NCBI RefSeq assembly: GCF_900119705.1
Contig: NZ_LT632322.1
Location: forward strand, 248,001-312,000
Source of the DNA: Murdochiella vaginalis
GTDB taxonomy: Bacteria; Bacillota; Clostridia; Tissierellales; Peptoniphilaceae
Direction of reading: 5' to 3'
Length of the DNA: 64,000 nt
A program made the translations under genes and the position numbers. Each line of letters opens with the position of its first letter. Position 1 is the stretch's first letter. Of the stretch, positions 44,491-53,578 are shown in pieces. The notes below the pieces were generated by a model. It was not told where the DNA came from. It ran no database searches and saw only the letters and a program-made list of their open reading frames with translations.

Positions 44491-47055
44491 TTATACTGCG
44501 CAGCTTTCGCAATCTTCCACCTGCAGGCTCTTGGAACGAATATAGTAGAGCGTTTTTAAGCCGGCATGGTAGGCTTCCAGATAGAGATTTAAAATCTGAC
44601 GGAAGGTGAAATCATTGGTGATGTAGAGGTTCATGCTGGTGGCCTGGTCCACATGGCGAGTACGTACGCCGGCCGCTTTGATGGACCAAGATTGATCCGT
44701 CTGATGCGCGGCGTTGTAGTAGACGTAGTTGGAAAGGCTGAGGTCCGGCGCTACGCGCGGAATCAGGCCGTTCTTTTTCTCGTCATAATAGAAGCGGTTC
44801 ATGACCGGATCCACGCCCGGCGACGTGCCGGCAATGATGGATGTAGACGACGTGGGCGCCACCGCCAACAGATAGCCGTTGCGCAGACCATATTGCTTGA
44901 CCTCCGCCGCCAGCGCCTTCCAGCGCTCATCGGTATAGTTACGGTCGGTGAAATATGTGCCATCCTCCCATGCCGAGCCGGCAAAATGGGGATAGGCGCC
45001 TTTTTCCTTGGCGTTTTCCATCGAGGCCGTGATGGCGTAATAATTCATGTCCTCAAACACACGATCGGCAAGCGCCAGATGTTCTTCCGATTCCCAGAAG
45101 ACGCGCTCGTTGGCCAACAGGTGATGATAGCCGGAAACGCCGAGACCGATGGGACGATAATTGCTGTTGTTGACCTTGGCCGCCGACACCGGGAAGTAGT
45201 TGAGCTCGATGACGTTATCCAGCGCCCGCACCGCCGCCGTCGTAATGCGGCGAAACTCCTCGGCGTCATGAACGTTGATTTTTCCAAGATTGAGGCTTGC
45301 CAGGTTGCAGACGACGTAGTCTCCCGGCTTCGTTTTCGTAACGATGATGGGATCGCCGTCGGCAGATTCCGTCGTGACGATTTCTTCATCTAGCGTTTCC
45401 GTGGCGGACATATTCTGTGCGATTTCCGTGCAGAGGTTGGAGCAGTAGATGATGCCCTTATCCTTGTTCGGATTGGCGCGGTTGACGACATCGCGGTTAA
45501 AGGTGAACGGCGTGCCCGTTTCGACCAGACTCTTGATCATCAGGCGCACCATTTCCTTAATGGGAATCCACCGTTTGGAGATGCGCTCGTCGCCTAAGCA
45601 GTCCAGATATTTTTCCGTCCATTCCTTGCCATAGGAATCTTCCAGCGCATAGCCTTTGACGGTGAGAATTTCATGCGGATCCAGCAATCCCCACTGGCCT
45701 TCCATATTGGTTTCCACCTGTTCCCAGAAATAGTCGGGATAGCAGATGGCCGGGAAGACGTCGTGGGCTTTCATGCGGTCATCGCCGTTGTTGGTACGCA
45801 GCTGTAAAAACTCCGGCACATCTTTGTGCCAGCAATCGAGATAGACGGCAACTGCACCCTGACGAACGCCGAGCTGATCGACGGCGACAGCGGTGTCATT
45901 GGCTAGGCGCACCCAACGGATGACGCCGCCGGCCGCCCCCTTAAAGCCGCGAATCGAGGCACCCGCGGCGCGCACTTTGCCGAAATAGAGGCCCATGCCG
46001 CCGCCGAATTTCGAAACGTTGGCAAAATTGGTGATGGAGCGATAAATGCCCTTCAGATCGTCGGGAACGGTGTCAATAAAGCAGGAGCTCAGCTGGTGGA
46101 AGGGCTTGCGGGCATTTGCAAGCGTCGGAGTCGCCATGGTGACTTTCAGGGAGCTGAGCATGAGATAGAACTCTTTTGCCCAGTATAGGCGCCGCTCTTT
46201 TTCCGGGATGGCTAAAAACAGCGCAATGCCCAGCATCATTTCCTGGATGGTTTCCAACGGCTCGAGGTCGAAGCTGCGCACGACATAGCGGTTGACCAGC
46301 AGATCATAGCCGGAATAGTTGAACAGCAGGTCGGAGGATTCATCGATCCAGCCGGCGGCCTCTTCCAATTCGTCGGCGGTATAGTTGTCCAGCACCTCGT
46401 CGCCGTAGAGGCCCTCGGCATGCATGGAGCGCAATTTCTCAGAAAAGCGAAGCGGACGGGGCTGGTCGATGCCGGGCACTTTGCCTTCGGCGATGCGACG
46501 TTGCCAGATATTTTCCAAACGCTGATGGAATTGAATGCCGTAAAAGCGCGCGGCGATGAATTCCCAGCGGGTGGCTTCCTCGTCGGTCAGCTCAATGGCG
46601 GCATGAATCAAGGCTTCCATGCGTTCGGAAACACTTTTGCCTTCTTTATAAAAACTTTCAAATTTATAGAGCAGATGGCGCAAATCATAGACGTCTTCGC
46701 GGAAGGCATCCTCGATGGCCAACAGCACGTCATGCAGCACCGGCACTTCCGGGAAATAGGCCTCGAGACGGGAACGGATCATGCGCTTTTTGCGGCGTTC
46801 CTCGCGGTAGAGAATGTAACTTTTGGCGACTTCGTAATGGTTGGCTTCCATCAGCTGCAATTCAACGCGGTCTTGAATGGCCTCCACGGAAAGTTCTTGT
46901 GCATCGGAAAAGCGCGCTTCCACGTGATCGACTAACTGGCTGAGCGCTTCCTCGGAGATGGGCTTATTGACCTGGGCAAAGGCTTTCGCCATGGCCTGTT
47001 CAATCTTTTTTCTTTCGTACGGCACGATGCGGCCGTCCCGTTTTACGACTTGCAT
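44491..47055 (-). CDS. nrdA: Ribonucleoside-diphosphate reductase class Ia, alpha subunit
   Basis: An 854-residue catalytic subunit. The N-terminal ATP-cone (VVKRDGRIVPYERKKIEQAMAKAF) is the allosteric activity site. The barrel includes MATPTLANARKP, SSCFIDTV and the NLCTEIAQNMS region with active-site cysteines. The C-terminal redox pair is CESC (in DCESCAV), reduced by thioredoxin or a redoxin. Start 47055 follows GGAAGGAAG; the frame to 47103 is unsupported. The promoter carries paired NrdR-like boxes. Confidence 0.95.
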   Translation of the reverse strand: MQVVKRDGRIVPYERKKIEQAMAKAFAQVNKPISEEALSQLVDHVEARFSDAQELSVEAIQDRVELQLMEANHYEVAKSYILYREERRKKRMIRSRLEAYFPEVPVLHDVLLAIEDAFREDVYDLRHLLYKFESFYKEGKSVSERMEALIHAAIELTDEEATRWEFIAARFYGIQFHQRLENIWQRRIAEGKVPGIDQPRPLRFSEKLRSMHAEGLYGDEVLDNYTADELEEAAGWIDESSDLLFNYSGYDLLVNRYVVRSFDLEPLETIQEMMLGIALFLAIPEKERRLYWAKEFYLMLSSLKVTMATPTLANARKPFHQLSSCFIDTVPDDLKGIYRSITNFANVSKFGGGMGLYFGKVRAAGASIRGFKGAAGGVIRWVRLANDTAVAVDQLGVRQGAVAVYLDCWHKDVPEFLQLRTNNGDDRMKAHDVFPAICYPDYFWEQVETNMEGQWGLLDPHEILTVKGYALEDSYGKEWTEKYLDCLGDERISKRWIPIKEMVRLMIKSLVETGTPFTFNRDVVNRANPNKDKGIIYCSNLCTEIAQNMSATETLDEEIVTTESADGDPIIVTKTKPGDYVVCNLASLNLGKINVHDAEEFRRITTAAVRALDNVIELNYFPVSAAKVNNSNYRPIGLGVSGYHHLLANERVFWESEEHLALADRVFEDMNYYAITASMENAKEKGAYPHFAGSAWEDGTYFTDRNYTDERWKALAAEVKQYGLRNGYLLAVAPTSSTSIIAGTSPGVDPVMNRFYYDEKKNGLIPRVAPDLSLSNYVYYNAAHQTDQSWSIKAAGVRTRHVDQATSMNLYITNDFTFRQILNLYLEAYHAGLKTLYYIRSKSLQVEDCESCAV

Positions 47056-47189
47056 GGATCTTCCTTCCCGGTTCGTGTTGTTTGCCTCGGCATGGCCGGG
47101 CACTGTTAGTCTGACGCTCTTTTTCCGTCCGTTTTGGCACGGATTGGCCTAGAAAATTGTCTCGGCTGACGCCATAAGCGATTGCTTTT

Positions 47190-47218
47190 ATTCTACGATA
47201 TATAGATTAGCTTGCCAA
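47190..47218 (-). promoter_or_regulatory. Promoter of nrdA-nrdB
   Basis: On the minus strand TTGGCA (47218-47213) and TAGAAT (47195-47190) are 17 bp apart, each one mismatch from consensus. The start of transcription would be about 130 bp upstream of nrdA. Confidence 0.65.
47193..47208. promoter_or_regulatory. NrdR-like box 1
   Basis: Core CGATATATAG matches the NrdR core CwATATATwG at 9 of 10 positions and overlaps the nrdA promoter -10/spacer. Its centre is 32 bp from that of box 2, the usual spacing of paired NrdR boxes. Confidence 0.68.
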
Positions 47219-47224
47219 GACTAT

Positions 47225-47240
47225 AAACAAGATATAGTAG
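47225..47240. promoter_or_regulatory. NrdR-like box 2
   Basis: Core CAAGATATAG (47228-47237) matches the NrdR core at 9 of 10 positions, immediately upstream of the nrdA -35. Together with box 1 it predicts repression of nrdAB by NrdR, encoded elsewhere. Confidence 0.68.
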
Positions 47241-47448
47241 AAACGGAGAAAAATAGGAAAACGGGAAAGTCTTGAAAAAGCGTGTTTTTGTGGAAAAAAG
47301 AAGACAAAAAGGAAAGAAAAAAAGAAACGAAACGAGACACTTTTTTTATACCCGCACCGTGAAAGGGGAATAAGTATCGTATACTATAAGGAAAAATAAA
47401 GACATACGGCGTGGGAAGAAACAGAGATCATGTCGAAAGGAATACAAC

Positions 47449-47955
47449 ATGGATGAGATACGACAAGCAACGAGGCGCGATTTGCCTGTGGTGATGGGCC
47501 TGCTGGACATGGGACGTGCGCGGATGCGTGCGGAGGGCAATCAAAACCAGTGGCCTGCGGGCGTGCCATCCGAGGAGAAGGTGCGCCGCGACATCGATGC
47601 GAAACGAAGTTTTCTGCGTCTTGTCGACGGGAAAGCCGTCGGCACGTTCTGTCTGCTGGAGACGCCGGATCCGAACTATGCCCAAATTGATGGCGCGTGG
47701 TTAAATACGGAGCCGTATTTCACATTACATCGGGTGGCCGGCGATCCGTCGGTGCCTGGCCTTGCGCGGATCATGTTTCAATTTACCGAGGAGCGGGCGC
47801 ACCGAAGCGGCGTGCGCAATCTGCGCATTGATACACATAAAGATAATATTGGCATGCAGCGCGTGTTAGCCAAAGCCGGTTTTGTGCATTGTGGCGTGAT
47901 ACTTCTGGAAAACGGCGATCCGCGCGAAGCCTTTCAAAAGATATGGAACGAGTAA
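47449..47955 (+). CDS. GNAT family N-acetyltransferase
   Basis: A 168-residue acetyltransferase. The N-terminal RQATRRDLPVVMGLLD start, the central HRVAGDPSVPGLARIMFQF segment (acetyl-CoA pyrophosphate loop region) and NLRIDTHKDNIGMQRVLAKAGFVHCG are typical GNAT features. The substrate is unknown. The ATG follows GAAAGGAA. A MATE transporter starts 17 bp later, so the pair may be an operon involved in modifying and exporting a small molecule (inference). Confidence 0.85.
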   Translation: MDEIRQATRRDLPVVMGLLDMGRARMRAEGNQNQWPAGVPSEEKVRRDIDAKRSFLRLVDGKAVGTFCLLETPDPNYAQIDGAWLNTEPYFTLHRVAGDPSVPGLARIMFQFTEERAHRSGVRNLRIDTHKDNIGMQRVLAKAGFVHCGVILLENGDPREAFQKIWNE

Positions 47956-47971
47956 GAAAAAGAGAGAGAGT

Positions 47972-49342
47972 ATGGAACAAGAACAGCAAAAAAGATGGAC
48001 ATTCCTAGAACTGAATATGCTGCGCAAGATTTTCGGCTTGGCGTGGCCGTCGATCTTGGAAAACTTGGCGACGACGATTACCAACATCATTGATACCGTG
48101 ATGGTATCCCCATTGGGGCCGGCGGCCGTCGCTGCGGTCGGCATCACGATTCAGCCGGTTTTCCTTTTCCTGGCACCGATTATTGCGATGTATGTGGCGG
48201 TGGCGGCCATCGTGGCCCGGCGAAAGGGCGAGGGAAAACGAGCCGAAGCCAATCAGACCGTGATGACGGTGTTGCTGCTTTCGTTCGTCATCTATTTGTT
48301 CATCGCCGTCGTGGTCAATCTCTTTTATGATCCGCTGTTGCGCTTCATGGGGTCGAATCCGGAAATTCACGATGACGCGGCAAATTATCTGCGCATCCTC
48401 CTTACCGGTATCGTCTTCAACATCGCAACCATGATCATCAATGCCGGCCACAGCGGTTCTGGCAACACGCGTGTGGCGTTCGTGTCAAACGTCACGTCCA
48501 GCGTGGTCAATATTTCCTGCAACTATTTACTGATTCAGGGGCATCTGGGCTTTCCGGCTTTGGGAGTCAGCGGCGCGGCCATTGCATCGGTCATCGGACA
48601 GGCGTTCGGTTTGGCCGTCAGTATTGCTTCGCTGTTTAAGCATGACAGTTTTATTCAGGTGCGCTATTGCCTGCAAAAAAAGGTGCGCCCGGCCTTGGAT
48701 GCTTTAAAGGTGGTGGCATCGTTGGCCGTGAATATTTTCATTGAAAACGTGCTGATGCGCGTGGGCTTTATGGTGACGGCCATGCAGGCGGCCAGTCTCG
48801 GTACCGAGGTTTTTGCGACGCATAATGTGGGCATGAACCTGCTGAATTTCGGCTTTTCGCTGGCCAGCGGTATGCAGACGGCGGCGGTGGCCTCGACCGG
48901 CTCGGCGCTGGGTGCAGGAAAGAAAAAGAAAGCCATGGACTACGGCTATACCTGTCTCTTTATGGGAAGCATCCTTTCGGTGTTGTGGTTTGTCACGCTG
49001 TTCTTTTTCGGCGGCGCATTCTTCCGCATTACCTTCAGCGAAGCAAGCTTCATCACGCGCGGCATTCGCATTTCGCGCTATGTGATGTTTATCGTGTTTT
49101 TCCAAATTGTATCCATCGTCTGTGCCGGCGCGCTGCGAGCGGCGGGGGATGTGCGCTACACGCTCCTGGTTTCGACCATCACGATTACGTTCATCCGCTC
49201 TTTCGTCACCATCGTTCTGGTACAGCTGTTTCACATGGGCATTGACGGAATTTGGCTGGGTATTTTAGCGCACCAGTTTTCCAGCGCCATTCTGATGTTG
49301 GCGCGCTTCCGCCGCGGAAAATGGGTGGAATTACGGATTTAA
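47972..49342 (+). CDS. MATE family efflux transporter
   Basis: A 456-residue membrane protein with about twelve helices in two related halves. The opening IFGLAWPSILENLATTITNIIDTVMV and GSGNTRVAFVSNVTSSVVNISCNYLLI are standard MATE segments. It likely exports cationic or drug-like compounds by Na+ or H+ antiport. The ribosome site is a weak GAGAGAG. It lies between the GNAT gene and the HerA-like ATPase gene. Confidence 0.92.
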   Translation: MEQEQQKRWTFLELNMLRKIFGLAWPSILENLATTITNIIDTVMVSPLGPAAVAAVGITIQPVFLFLAPIIAMYVAVAAIVARRKGEGKRAEANQTVMTVLLLSFVIYLFIAVVVNLFYDPLLRFMGSNPEIHDDAANYLRILLTGIVFNIATMIINAGHSGSGNTRVAFVSNVTSSVVNISCNYLLIQGHLGFPALGVSGAAIASVIGQAFGLAVSIASLFKHDSFIQVRYCLQKKVRPALDALKVVASLAVNIFIENVLMRVGFMVTAMQAASLGTEVFATHNVGMNLLNFGFSLASGMQTAAVASTGSALGAGKKKKAMDYGYTCLFMGSILSVLWFVTLFFFGGAFFRITFSEASFITRGIRISRYVMFIVFFQIVSIVCAGALRAAGDVRYTLLVSTITITFIRSFVTIVLVQLFHMGIDGIWLGILAHQFSSAILMLARFRRGKWVELRI

Positions 49343-49381
49343 CGGCAGGAGAAAACTTCCTATATGGAGAAAGGAACGCAC

Positions 49382-51898
49382 ATGAAAATCATGGAACGGC
49401 TTGGCGAATTTTATCTGGGACAACAGGTAAATCCGGAAACAGGAGAAAAGGAAGAGATTCCCTTTCTCTATGCGTCTTCGGATTTGACGACGCATGCCAT
49501 GCTGGTCGGCATGACCGGCAGCGGCAAGACGGGCCTGGGCATTGATCTGCTCGAGGAGGCAATTGTGGATGGCCTTCCGGCCATTGTGCTGGATCCGAAG
49601 GGAGATATGGCGAACCTCCTGTTAGCGTTTCCTTCGATCAGCGGAACGCAGCTGTTGCCGTGGATTACGCCGCAGGCCGCAGAGCAGGCAGGCTTGACGC
49701 CCGAGGCGTATGCTGAAGAGGAAGCCAAGCGTTGGCAGGAGGGGCGAACGGCGGCCGGCATGGATGCGGCGCGTGTCTCCCTTCTTTCGCAGGCGGATAT
49801 TACGGTTTACACCCCGGGATCGCGCACGGGCGAGCCGCTTTCCGTGATGGATATTACACAAACGCCGCCGGAGGCGATCCTGGCGGAGGAGGAGAGCTTT
49901 ACTTCGTATGTTTCCTCGACGGTGGCGGGGCTTTTGGCGCTGGTGGATGTGGATGCGGATCCGCTCACGAGCAAGGCGCACCTGCTGTTGAGCACGCTGT
50001 TTTCCGCGCGCTGGAAGGCCGGGGAAGCGATGGATTTGCCGTCGCTGATTTCCGCCATCCAGCAGCCGGGGCTGGATAAAATTGGTGTGATGCCGCTGGA
50101 AGCGTTCTATCCGGAAAAGGAGCGCCTGGCCTTAGCCATGCGCTTTAACCAGCTCTTTGCGTCGCCTCAATTCGCTGCCTGGCTGGAAGGCGCGGCGCCG
50201 GATCCGCAGCGGTTGCTCTATACCCCGGAAGGAAAGCCGCGTGTGGCGATTATTTCGCTCGCGCACCTGAATGACCGCGAACGGATGTTTGTGGTGACGC
50301 TGTTGCTCAATCAGATGGTAGGTTGGATGCGCCGTCAAAGCGGACAGACCGCCTTGCGCGCACTTCTCTATATGGATGAGGTGCAGGGCTATTTTCCGCC
50401 GGTGGCCAATCCGGCCTCGAAAGCACCCATGATGACGCTCTTAAAACAGGCGCGTGCCTTCGGCCTGGGCATCGTGCTGGCTACGCAGAATCCGGCAGAT
50501 TTGGATTACAAGGGCCTTTCCAACATCGGCACCTGGTTCATCGGCCATTTACAGACCCAGCAGGATCGCGATCGTCTGTTGGATGGCATGGATGCGGATG
50601 GGACGCTCGCGCAAAATCGCAGCGAACTGAGCGCTTTGCTCTCTCGCCTGCCCAAGCGCACCTTCTACGTGCATAATATTCACGCCCGCGCGGATGCGCT
50701 GTTTTCCACGCGCTGGACGATGTCCTACCTTGCCGGGCCTGTGACGGGCACCCAGTTGAAGGCGTTAACCAAGAAGACGAACGAGGCGGATGGCACCACG
50801 AAGGCTGCAGAAGTTGCTCCCGCTGCGTCGGCTTCCGGTATGGCACAGGCTCCAGGCATGTCACCGGCGTCGGCGTCGGTGCCTTCGACTTCTGCGAATC
50901 CGGCTTCCGCCATCCCGGAAGCGGCGAACGGAAGTGCCACATCCGGAGCGGCTGCTTCGCAGACGGCAGCATCGCCGACAGCCGCTTCGTCCACGGCCAC
51001 CGTGCCGCCGCTGCTTCCCAAGGGGGTTGCGGCCTATTACCATCCGGCCGCGGGAGCGGCGTCGTATACGGCGTACCTTTGCGGCAGCGCAAAAATCTTT
51101 TACGAAGACGAAAAAGCAGGCATCGCCTCCGAAAAGGCTTGCTACTATTTGACAGCGATTCCTGCGCCGCCGGCAGGAGCGGACTGGGAGAATGCACAGA
51201 GAGAGGATCCCGCGTCGTTCGCCTTACAGGCGGAGATTCCGCAGGGAGCCGCTTTCCAGGCTCTCTCCTTTGATGCGCTGGCCGGGGACGTGATGAAAAA
51301 TGCGAAAACGTCGCTGAAAAATTTCGTGTATGCCAAGGAGCGCCTGCAGGTTCCGTATCATCGTGCGACCGGCGTTTATGGACGTCCGGGCGAAGAAGAG
51401 GCGTTTGCGATTCGTGTGGATGGGGCGCTGCGAGAGGCGCGCGATCAGGAAATGCAAAAGATTAAGGATACGTATCAAAAGAAGCTGAATACCATGCAGG
51501 AGCGCATTCGTAAGGCGGAGCTGGCGGTACAGCGCGAAGAAACGCAGGCGGAAGCGGCCAAGCAGAGTACGATGGTCAGTGTGGGTTCGGCGCTTCTGGG
51601 CGGCCTCTTCGGACGCAAGAAAATCAGTTCGTCGCTGGTGACGCGTGTGGGAAGTTCGGCGCGCTCGCTGAGTCGTCAACGGGCACAAGAGGACGATATC
51701 CGCCGTGCCGAAGCGAACGTGGAGGCGTACAAAGAAGAATTGCAGCGTCTGGAAGAGGCGCTTGCCGCGGAGCTGGAGCAGGTGAGTGCGCGGTTCTCGA
51801 CGTCGCGCGATGCGGTCGAAGAGGTGGAAATCAAGCCGAAAAAGACGAATATTCAAGTGCAAGATCTCTTCCTGGTGTGGATGCCGGATGGGCAATAA
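49382..51898 (+). CDS. HerA/VirB4-like ATPase with Ala/Pro-rich linker and C-terminal coiled coil
   Basis: An 838-residue P-loop ATPase of the HerA-FtsK superfamily. Walker A is GMTGSGKT (43-50) and Walker B is ALLYMDEVQGYFP near residue 330. A sensor-type LATQNPADLDYKGLSNIG follows. Residues ~470-545 are a low-complexity Ala/Ser/Pro linker. The C-terminal ~250 residues include coiled coils around a short hydrophobic VGSALLGGLFG. Such proteins are widespread but poorly characterised; no NurA or effector partner is adjacent. ATG 49382 follows GAGAAAGGA; ATG 49364 is alternative. Confidence 0.8.
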   Translation: MKIMERLGEFYLGQQVNPETGEKEEIPFLYASSDLTTHAMLVGMTGSGKTGLGIDLLEEAIVDGLPAIVLDPKGDMANLLLAFPSISGTQLLPWITPQAAEQAGLTPEAYAEEEAKRWQEGRTAAGMDAARVSLLSQADITVYTPGSRTGEPLSVMDITQTPPEAILAEEESFTSYVSSTVAGLLALVDVDADPLTSKAHLLLSTLFSARWKAGEAMDLPSLISAIQQPGLDKIGVMPLEAFYPEKERLALAMRFNQLFASPQFAAWLEGAAPDPQRLLYTPEGKPRVAIISLAHLNDRERMFVVTLLLNQMVGWMRRQSGQTALRALLYMDEVQGYFPPVANPASKAPMMTLLKQARAFGLGIVLATQNPADLDYKGLSNIGTWFIGHLQTQQDRDRLLDGMDADGTLAQNRSELSALLSRLPKRTFYVHNIHARADALFSTRWTMSYLAGPVTGTQLKALTKKTNEADGTTKAAEVAPAASASGMAQAPGMSPASASVPSTSANPASAIPEAANGSATSGAAASQTAASPTAASSTATVPPLLPKGVAAYYHPAAGAASYTAYLCGSAKIFYEDEKAGIASEKACYYLTAIPAPPAGADWENAQREDPASFALQAEIPQGAAFQALSFDALAGDVMKNAKTSLKNFVYAKERLQVPYHRATGVYGRPGEEEAFAIRVDGALREARDQEMQKIKDTYQKKLNTMQERIRKAELAVQREETQAEAAKQSTMVSVGSALLGGLFGRKKISSSLVTRVGSSARSLSRQRAQEDDIRRAEANVEAYKEELQRLEEALAAELEQVSARFSTSRDAVEEVEIKPKKTNIQVQDLFLVWMPDGQ

Positions 51899-51928
51899 CG
51901 GGAAGGTAACCGTAGAAAAGAGGAAAAA

Positions 51929-53140
51929 ATGAAATTTTCCCAACGCAGTGAAACGCTGAAAGCTTCCCCCATTCGCAAGTTTTCGGAGGCGGTGGCTCGT
52001 GTGGAGGCTTCGGGTGTCGAGGTCATCCCGATGAATATCGGGCAGCCGGACATTCCGACACCGCCGGATTTTCTGGAGGCTGTGCGTCACTATGATGTGG
52101 ATGTGCTGGCGTATCAGAATTCGCGGGGAATGAAGCGGACGCTCGAAACCATGCAGCTCTATCTGCATAATTATGGTCTGGAATTTGCTCTGGATGAAAT
52201 CTGCATTACCAACGGGGCGAGTGAAGGGCTGAATTTTGCGCTGGCGCTTACCTGTGATGCGGGCGATGCGGTTCTCACGATGGAGCCGTTTTATACCAAT
52301 TACAACAGCATTGCCGACGTGCAGGACGTGGGCATTGTGGCGGCGACGACCTATGCCAAGGACGGCTTCCGCGTGCCCTCGCTTGCCGACTGGGATCGCG
52401 TGATTGCGGAGTCGGGCAAGGCGGATCGCTTGAAGGCGTTCCTTCTTTCCTCTCCGGCCAATCCCACCGGCCGCGTGTACACCGAAGAGGAGATGCAAAT
52501 TCTGGTCGATCTCGTGCGAAAATATGATCTTTGGCTGATTGCGGATGAAGTCTACCGCGAGTTTAATTACACGTCCCGTCCGTTCCATTCCTTTGCGGAA
52601 TACGAGGAAATCAAGGATCGCGTCATCTTGGTAGACAGTATTTCCAAGAAATATTCCGCCTGCGGTGCGCGCATCGGTTCACTGGCCTCCAAAAACCGTG
52701 AATTCAACGAGAAAGCGGTTCGCCTTTGTCAGACACGCCTTTGTGTCTCCACGTTGGACCAGATCGGCGCCGGTGCCATGGACATCGTGGATGACGCCTA
52801 CGTGGAGCACAATCGCCGTACCTATCGGCATCGTCGGGATGCCCTGCAAAAGCGTCTGGAACAGATGGAAGGCATTATCGCTCCCGTTCCGGAAGGCGCC
52901 TTTTATCTCATCATCAAGTTACCGGTCGAAAACGCGGAGGACTTTGTGCGCTGGACGCTGGAAAATGTCCGTGTCAACGGCAAGACCGTTTTGATGACGC
53001 CTGCCGAGTCCTTTTATGCCACGCCGGGCCTCGGCATTGACGAAGTGCGCCTTTCCTATTGCGTAAAAACCGAGCGCCTTCTCGAGGCCATGGACATTCT
53101 CGAAATTGCCTTAAAGGAGTATCCGGGAAAGCGGAAGTAA
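51929..53140 (+). CDS. PLP-dependent aminotransferase, class I/II
   Basis: A 403-residue fold-type I aminotransferase. It has NIGQPDIPTPPDFLE near the start, the SPANPTGRVYTEEEM segment, IADEVYREFNY, and the cofactor lysine in DSISKKYSACGARIG around residue 240. The opening and overall pattern resemble aspartate/aromatic-type aminotransferases; the amino acid is not clear. The start follows AAAAGAGGAAAAA. Immediately after its stop comes a dispersed repeat element carrying a terminator. Confidence 0.92.
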   Translation: MKFSQRSETLKASPIRKFSEAVARVEASGVEVIPMNIGQPDIPTPPDFLEAVRHYDVDVLAYQNSRGMKRTLETMQLYLHNYGLEFALDEICITNGASEGLNFALALTCDAGDAVLTMEPFYTNYNSIADVQDVGIVAATTYAKDGFRVPSLADWDRVIAESGKADRLKAFLLSSPANPTGRVYTEEEMQILVDLVRKYDLWLIADEVYREFNYTSRPFHSFAEYEEIKDRVILVDSISKKYSACGARIGSLASKNREFNEKAVRLCQTRLCVSTLDQIGAGAMDIVDDAYVEHNRRTYRHRRDALQKRLEQMEGIIAPVPEGAFYLIIKLPVENAEDFVRWTLENVRVNGKTVLMTPAESFYATPGLGIDEVRLSYCVKTERLLEAMDILEIALKEYPGKRK

Positions 53141-53142
53141 GG

Positions 53143-53450
53143 CAAGCCGCCCCGGCATCCTTCCTTGCGCCGCCGGCCAAACCACCCCGGCACCCTTCCT
53201 TGCACCGCCGGCTTCTCCTCGGCGGGGTTGATAGGGAGTCTACCTTTCCGGCTCGTCGAAGATGCGGCGCGCGGAAGGGTGCCGGGGTGGGGTGTGATGT
53301 GACGGTTGCAAGGGCTGCAGAGTGCGAAAGGATGTCAGGGCAGGGCGTGATGTGCCGGCTGCTAGGGCTGCGGAGTGCGAAATCCTTTCGTGGCATTGAA
53401 AAAAAGCGGAAGGAAGCGACGAGTCGTCGCTTCCTTTTTGATTGGCGGCC
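53143..53450 (+). repeat. Stop-adjacent element, long copy with terminator (after aminotransferase)
   Basis: It starts 2 bp after the aminotransferase stop. It has a near-duplicate of CCCCGGCA(T/C)CCTTCCTTG, the core TCCGGCTCGTCGAAGATGCGGC, the inverted complement of its start (GGAAGGGTGCCGGGGTGG), and a final hairpin GGAAGCGACGA/TCGTCGCTTCC plus T5. The copy at 59549 has the same order but lacks about 100 bp. Confidence 0.88.
53411..53439 (+). terminator. Terminator inside the long repeat element
   Basis: GGAAGCGACGA and TCGTCGCTTCC form a nearly loop-free stem preceded by A residues and followed by TTTTT. Same hairpin at 59728. Confidence 0.85.
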
Positions 53451-53533
53451 GGCTAGGGGCTGGGAAAACCAAGGACTCCTTCCGGCGCCTGCGTCCCTGG
53501 CTGGAGGCGGAGCACCCAAGTATCCTGCTTGCA

Positions 53534-53567
53534 TTTGTCTCATATATTATATAATATTTGGGACAAA
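53534..53567. promoter_or_regulatory. Palindromic operator over the abiE promoter
   Basis: A 34-bp dyad, TTTGTC outermost to GACAAA, with 15 of 17 base pairs symmetric. Its centre (53550/53551) falls in TATAAT (53550-53555), with a weak TTGCAT -35 at 53529. The right end touches the AAAGGAGG of the antitoxin. This is the layout expected for autorepression by the antitoxin. Confidence 0.75.
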
Positions 53568-53578
53568 GGAGGCGGGCG

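Noticed and set aside
51224-52588. 454-codon minus-strand frame
   Set aside because: It spans the ends of two well-supported plus-strand genes (HerA-like ATPase and aminotransferase) and has no start signal or motif.
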